Shown: in pieces, positions 61,200-64,000 of the stretch | Layout of the letters: the number at the start of each line of letters is the position of its first letter | Numbering within the stretch: position 1 is the first letter of the stretch | From: Gammaproteobacteria bacterium | Lineage (GTDB): Bacteria; Pseudomonadota; Gammaproteobacteria; Steroidobacterales; GCA-2729495 | DNA: 64,000 bases | Reading direction: 5' to 3' | NCBI GenBank assembly: GCA_014337915.1 | Contig: QUBU01000002.1 | Span: forward strand, 225,277 to 289,276 | Notes under the pieces: generated by a model | Told to the model about the DNA's origin: nothing | The model's database searches: none | What the model saw: only the letters and a program-made list of their open reading frames with translations | Program-made: the position numbers and the translations under genes

Positions 61200-61619
61200 A
61201 TGGCTCGTGGTCGCCACGGCGCGCGCCGCCTCGTCCTGCAGGCCATGTACCAGCACCAGCTGGCCGGGCATGGTGCCGCGGAACTGATCGCCCAATTCAG
61301 CGTCACCAAGGAGTTCCGCGGCATCGATGCGGCGTACTTCAATACGCTGGTGGAGGAGATCATCCCCGCTGGCCCGGCGCTGGACGAACTGATCGCCGCG
61401 GCAGCCGACCGGCCGGTGAACCAGCTCGACCCGGTGGAGCGGGCCGTGCTCTGGATCGGCCTGACCGAGCTGCGCGACCATCCCGACGTGCCGGAGCGCG
61501 TGGTCATCGACGAGGCCATCGAACTGGCCAAGGAGTTCGGTGCGCAGGATGGCTTTCGCTACGTCAACGCGGTGCTCGACGGCATGGTCCGCCGGCTGCG
61601 TCCGCCCGCGGGCGGCTGA
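61200..61619 (+). CDS. nusB: Transcription antitermination factor NusB
   Basis: The 139-residue all-helical protein (RHGARRLVLQAMYQHQLAG, then ERVVIDEAIELAKEFGAQDG) binds boxA with NusE for rRNA antitermination. It follows ribH and precedes thiL by 3 bp. Confidence 0.96.
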   Translation: MARGRHGARRLVLQAMYQHQLAGHGAAELIAQFSVTKEFRGIDAAYFNTLVEEIIPAGPALDELIAAAADRPVNQLDPVERAVLWIGLTELRDHPDVPERVVIDEAIELAKEFGAQDGFRYVNAVLDGMVRRLRPPAGG

Positions 61620-61622
61620 GCC

Positions 61623-62585
61623 ATGGCCGCGCGGCGCCCGGCCCTCGACGAGGCGACGCTGATCGGGCGCTACTTCGCGCGGCCGCTGCCCGCGCGTCGC
61701 GGCGTGATCCTCGGCATCGGCGACGATGCCGCCGTGACGCGCCTGCCCGCCGGCCATGACCTGGTCACCGCCACCGACGCGATATTCGCGGGCGTGCATT
61801 ACCCACGCGGCACGCCGCCGCGGGCGATCGGCCACCGCTGCCTCGCCGTGAACCTCAGCGACCTCGCCGCCATGGGCGCGACGCCGCTGTGGGCTTCGCT
61901 GGCACTGAGCCTGCCGCGGGCCCGCGCCGCCTGGCTACGCGAGTTCGCCGCCGGCTTCTTCGCCCTGGCACGGGCCGCGGGCATCGTGCTCATCGGCGGT
62001 GACACGGTGCGCGGGCCGGAGGGTGCCACGGTGACGGTGCAGGGCCGGCTGCGCCGGGGAACCGCCATCACCCGCAGTGGCGCCAGGCCTGGCGATGGCA
62101 TCTGGGTCACGGGCCATCCGGGCGATGCGGTAGCCGGCCGCCTGCTGCTGGCCCGGCGGGGCGGCAGTCGCGCGCTGCGCCAGCGCTTCCTCTACCCGCA
62201 GCCGCGGCTGCGCGAAGGCGCGGCGCTCGCCGGTGTCGCCTCGGCCATGATGGACATCTCAGATGGCCTGCACGCTGACCTCGGCAAGCTCATGTGCGCG
62301 AGCGCCTGCGGTGCCGATTTCGATGCCGACCGGTTGCCCCTGTCGCGCCAGCTGCTGGCGGCCGTGGGCATCGAGGCCGCGCGCGAAATGGCGCTCTCCG
62401 GTGGCGATGACTATGAGTTGCTGTTCACCGTGCCCGCGGGTCGGGAAGCGCAGCTCGCGCGGCTCACGCGTCGCTGGGCGCTGCCGGTGACGCGCATCGG
62501 CACCGTGCGCCGCCGCGCCGGACTGCGCTGGCGCCTCGACGGCGCGGCGTTTCGGTTCCGGGACCGGACGTTCCGACATTTCTGA
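61623..62585 (+). CDS. thiL: Thiamine-monophosphate kinase
   Basis: The 320-residue product phosphorylates thiamine phosphate to the diphosphate. The N-terminal ATP/metal motif GIGDDAAV is at about residue 36; ALSGGDDYELLFTVP near 258 is the C-terminal family signature. It is coupled to nusB with a 3-bp gap. Confidence 0.95.
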   Translation: MAARRPALDEATLIGRYFARPLPARRGVILGIGDDAAVTRLPAGHDLVTATDAIFAGVHYPRGTPPRAIGHRCLAVNLSDLAAMGATPLWASLALSLPRARAAWLREFAAGFFALARAAGIVLIGGDTVRGPEGATVTVQGRLRRGTAITRSGARPGDGIWVTGHPGDAVAGRLLLARRGGSRALRQRFLYPQPRLREGAALAGVASAMMDISDGLHADLGKLMCASACGADFDADRLPLSRQLLAAVGIEAAREMALSGGDDYELLFTVPAGREAQLARLTRRWALPVTRIGTVRRRAGLRWRLDGAAFRFRDRTFRHF

Positions 62586-62624
62586 CAGGTATGCGGCCGG
62601 GCCCGATGCCGTCGGCAAAATGAG

Positions 62625-62640
62625 GCCAGCGCGCGCTGGC
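62625..62640. repeat. Perfect 16-bp palindrome after thiL
   Basis: GCCAGCGCGCGCTGGC lies 40 bp after the thiL stop. It could fold as a GC stem (GCCAGC/GCTGGC) ending the upstream transcript, or serve as an operator for the next gene. There is no T-run. Confidence 0.4.
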
Positions 62641-62683
62641 GTCTTGGTAGTATCGTGGCGCCGGACTGCACGAGGATGAAATC

Positions 62684-63499
62684 ATGCTGAGGCGATGCAA
62701 CTGGATGTCAGTGCTGACGGCCGGTGCCCTGGGACTGTCGGTCGCGGCCAGCGCCCAGGATCAGCAGGCGGCAGAGCTGGCGAAGAAGCTGGCCAATCCG
62801 ATCTCCTCGCTCATCAGCGTGCCGATGCAGTACAACCATGATGAGTACGGCGACGCGAATGACGGCGCCGAGGTTGACCGGCTGAACGTGCAACCGGTGA
62901 TCCCTGTCTCGCTGAACGACGACTGGAACCTGATCTCGCGGACCATCGTCCCGCTGGTGGACCAGAATGATTTCCCGGTGGCCGCGCGCAACGAATCCGG
63001 CCTCGGCGACATCACCGCCAGCCTGTTTTTTTCGCCGAAGGCGCCAACCGCCGGGGGCTGGATCTGGGGCGTCGGGCCGGTCCTGTATCTGCCGACCGCA
63101 ACAGAGGACGTGCTCGGTGCCGAAAAGTGGGGCATCGGCCCGACGGGAGTGGCGCTGAAACAGACCGGACCGTGGACGGTCGGCCTGCTGGCCAACCACA
63201 TCTGGTCCGTGGCCGGCAAGGACGAACGCGATGACATCAACGCCACGTTCCTGCAGCCTTTCCTGAGCTATACGACGCCCCGGACGCATACGACCATCGG
63301 CCTGAACATGGAGTCCAGCTACGACTGGGAAAATGACCAGTGGAGCGTGCCCGTGATCTTTCAGGTCGGACAGTTGTTCAAGGTCGGGCCCCAGATCATG
63401 CAGTTCACGGTCGGCGCGAAGTACTGGGCCGATGCGCCTGACAACGGCCCCGATGACTGGGGCTATCGGTTGCAGTTGACGTTGCTCTTTCCCAGGTGA
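62684..63499 (+). CDS. Exported beta-barrel-like protein between thiL and pgpA
   Basis: The 271-residue product starts at an ATG behind CGAGGATGA and has a signal peptide (SVLTAGALGLSVAASA). The mature part alternates polar and hydrophobic residues with many aromatics (LISVPMQYNHDEYGDANDG, then GLGDITASLFFSPKAP, GPVLYLPTATEDVLG and TIGLNMESSYDWEN) and ends in LTLLFPR, as in outer-membrane barrels. Databases often label this kind as neuromedin U, which is misleading. Function is unknown. It interrupts the usual thiL-pgpA neighbourhood. Confidence 0.75.
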   Translation: MLRRCNWMSVLTAGALGLSVAASAQDQQAAELAKKLANPISSLISVPMQYNHDEYGDANDGAEVDRLNVQPVIPVSLNDDWNLISRTIVPLVDQNDFPVAARNESGLGDITASLFFSPKAPTAGGWIWGVGPVLYLPTATEDVLGAEKWGIGPTGVALKQTGPWTVGLLANHIWSVAGKDERDDINATFLQPFLSYTTPRTHTTIGLNMESSYDWENDQWSVPVIFQVGQLFKVGPQIMQFTVGAKYWADAPDNGPDDWGYRLQLTLLFPR

Positions 63500-63518
63500 G
63501 GTGCCGGCGAGGGCCTGC

Positions 63519-64000
63519 ATGGCAACCATGCCGCTGTCCACCCACCAATCCCTGCGACGCGAAGTCCTGAGCAGGCCGCTGCACTGGCTGCCCTTCGGCC
63601 TTGGCGTGGGCCTGCTGCCGCTGGCACCGGGGACCTGGGGTTCCCTGCTGGCGGTGCTGCTGTTCTGGCTGCTGCCGCCGCTCGACCTGGCGCTGCACCT
63701 CGCGCTGGCGGTGGTCGGCTTCGCCCTCGGCGTATGGCTCTGCGGGCTGAGCGCCCGGCGGCTGGGGGTGCACGATCACCCGGGGATCGTGCTCGATGAA
63801 GTGGTGGCGATGTGGGCCACCCTGGCGGCGGTGCCGCGTACCGCCCTGTGGAGCGGGCTGGCCTTCCTGGCTTTCCGCGTGATGGACATCTGGAAGCCCT
63901 GGCCGATCCGCGAGGCGGATCACAGAATCCCCGGGGGCCTGGGAATTATGCTCGATGACGCGTTGGCGGCCGCATTTGCGGCCGCGGTTGTGTCGAGCCT
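63519..64000 (+). CDS. pgpA: Phosphatidylglycerophosphatase A, truncated by the window end
   Basis: The gene begins at the ATG at 63519 (a second ATG at 63528 is possible) behind GAGGG and runs off the window after 160 codons. HWLPFGLGVGLLPLAPGTWG, HDHPGIVLDEVVAMW and WKPWPIREADHRIPGGLGIM are signatures of PgpA, which removes the phosphate from phosphatidylglycerol phosphate at the inner membrane. Hydrophobic helices lie near 35-75. Its place after thiL is conserved in gammaproteobacteria. Confidence 0.93.
   Translation, partial: MATMPLSTHQSLRREVLSRPLHWLPFGLGVGLLPLAPGTWGSLLAVLLFWLLPPLDLALHLALAVVGFALGVWLCGLSARRLGVHDHPGIVLDEVVAMWATLAAVPRTALWSGLAFLAFRVMDIWKPWPIREADHRIPGGLGIMLDDALAAAFAAAVVSS

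Overview
The window looks like chromosomal DNA from a GC-rich gammaproteobacterium. The clearest sign is the right end, where nrdR-ribD-ribE-ribB(A)-ribH-nusB-thiL-pgpA stand in the order typical of that class. tadA, mltF, ettA and a full-length PurL agree with this. I see no transposase, integrase, phage or CRISPR gene. The genus cannot be fixed from the sequence alone.

Layout: (1) 1-8724 is an accessory envelope block: a truncated outer-membrane barrel gene, facing away from a 1,864-residue exported protein and a five-module fibronectin-III-like exported protein. This is the least explained part of the window. (2) 8982-12686 holds yceH, a small membrane protein, a cardiolipin-synthase-type phospholipase D and a small periplasmic protein. 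(3) 12802-16109 is a nitric oxide reductase locus with an unusual di-heme NorC and a NorB that is longer than usual at its C terminus. (4) 16073-25634 carries an RND efflux operon with a lipoprotein gene, a GH15 glucoamylase, tadA and mltF. (5) 25700-26480 holds an AT-rich operator-like island, an orphan gene, tRNA-Ser(CGA) and repeats that look like an old integration scar. (6) 26481-31330 holds a pirin, two unknown envelope genes, a phosphoesterase, a luciferase-like oxidoreductase and peptide deformylase. (7) 31410-34842 is assimilatory sulfite reductase cysJI. (8) 35157-40664 holds a P450, a nuclease with a sunset domain, a parvulin-like lipoprotein and a large kelch/PKD/cytochrome c protein, closed by a strong terminator. 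(9) 40771-43405 is a ferrous iron uptake operon, feoA-feoB plus a Cys-rich partner. (10) 43494-57280 holds a lone T6SS-type FHA gene, purL, a second RND operon, a zinc-ribbon protein, ettA and glyA. (11) 57345-64000 is the nrdR/riboflavin/nusB/thiL/pgpA cluster.

Many neighbouring genes overlap by exactly 4 nt (ATGA or GTGA), so translational coupling is common: yceH with its upstream partner, the three NOR-locus genes, both RND operons and feoA-feoB-Cys-rich. Respiration and redox themes recur: NO reduction, two c-type cytochrome proteins, siroheme sulfite reductase, Feo iron uptake and riboflavin synthesis. The strongest candidates for undescribed biology are the divergent envelope block at the left edge, the modified NO reductase, and the kelch/PKD/di-heme exported protein.
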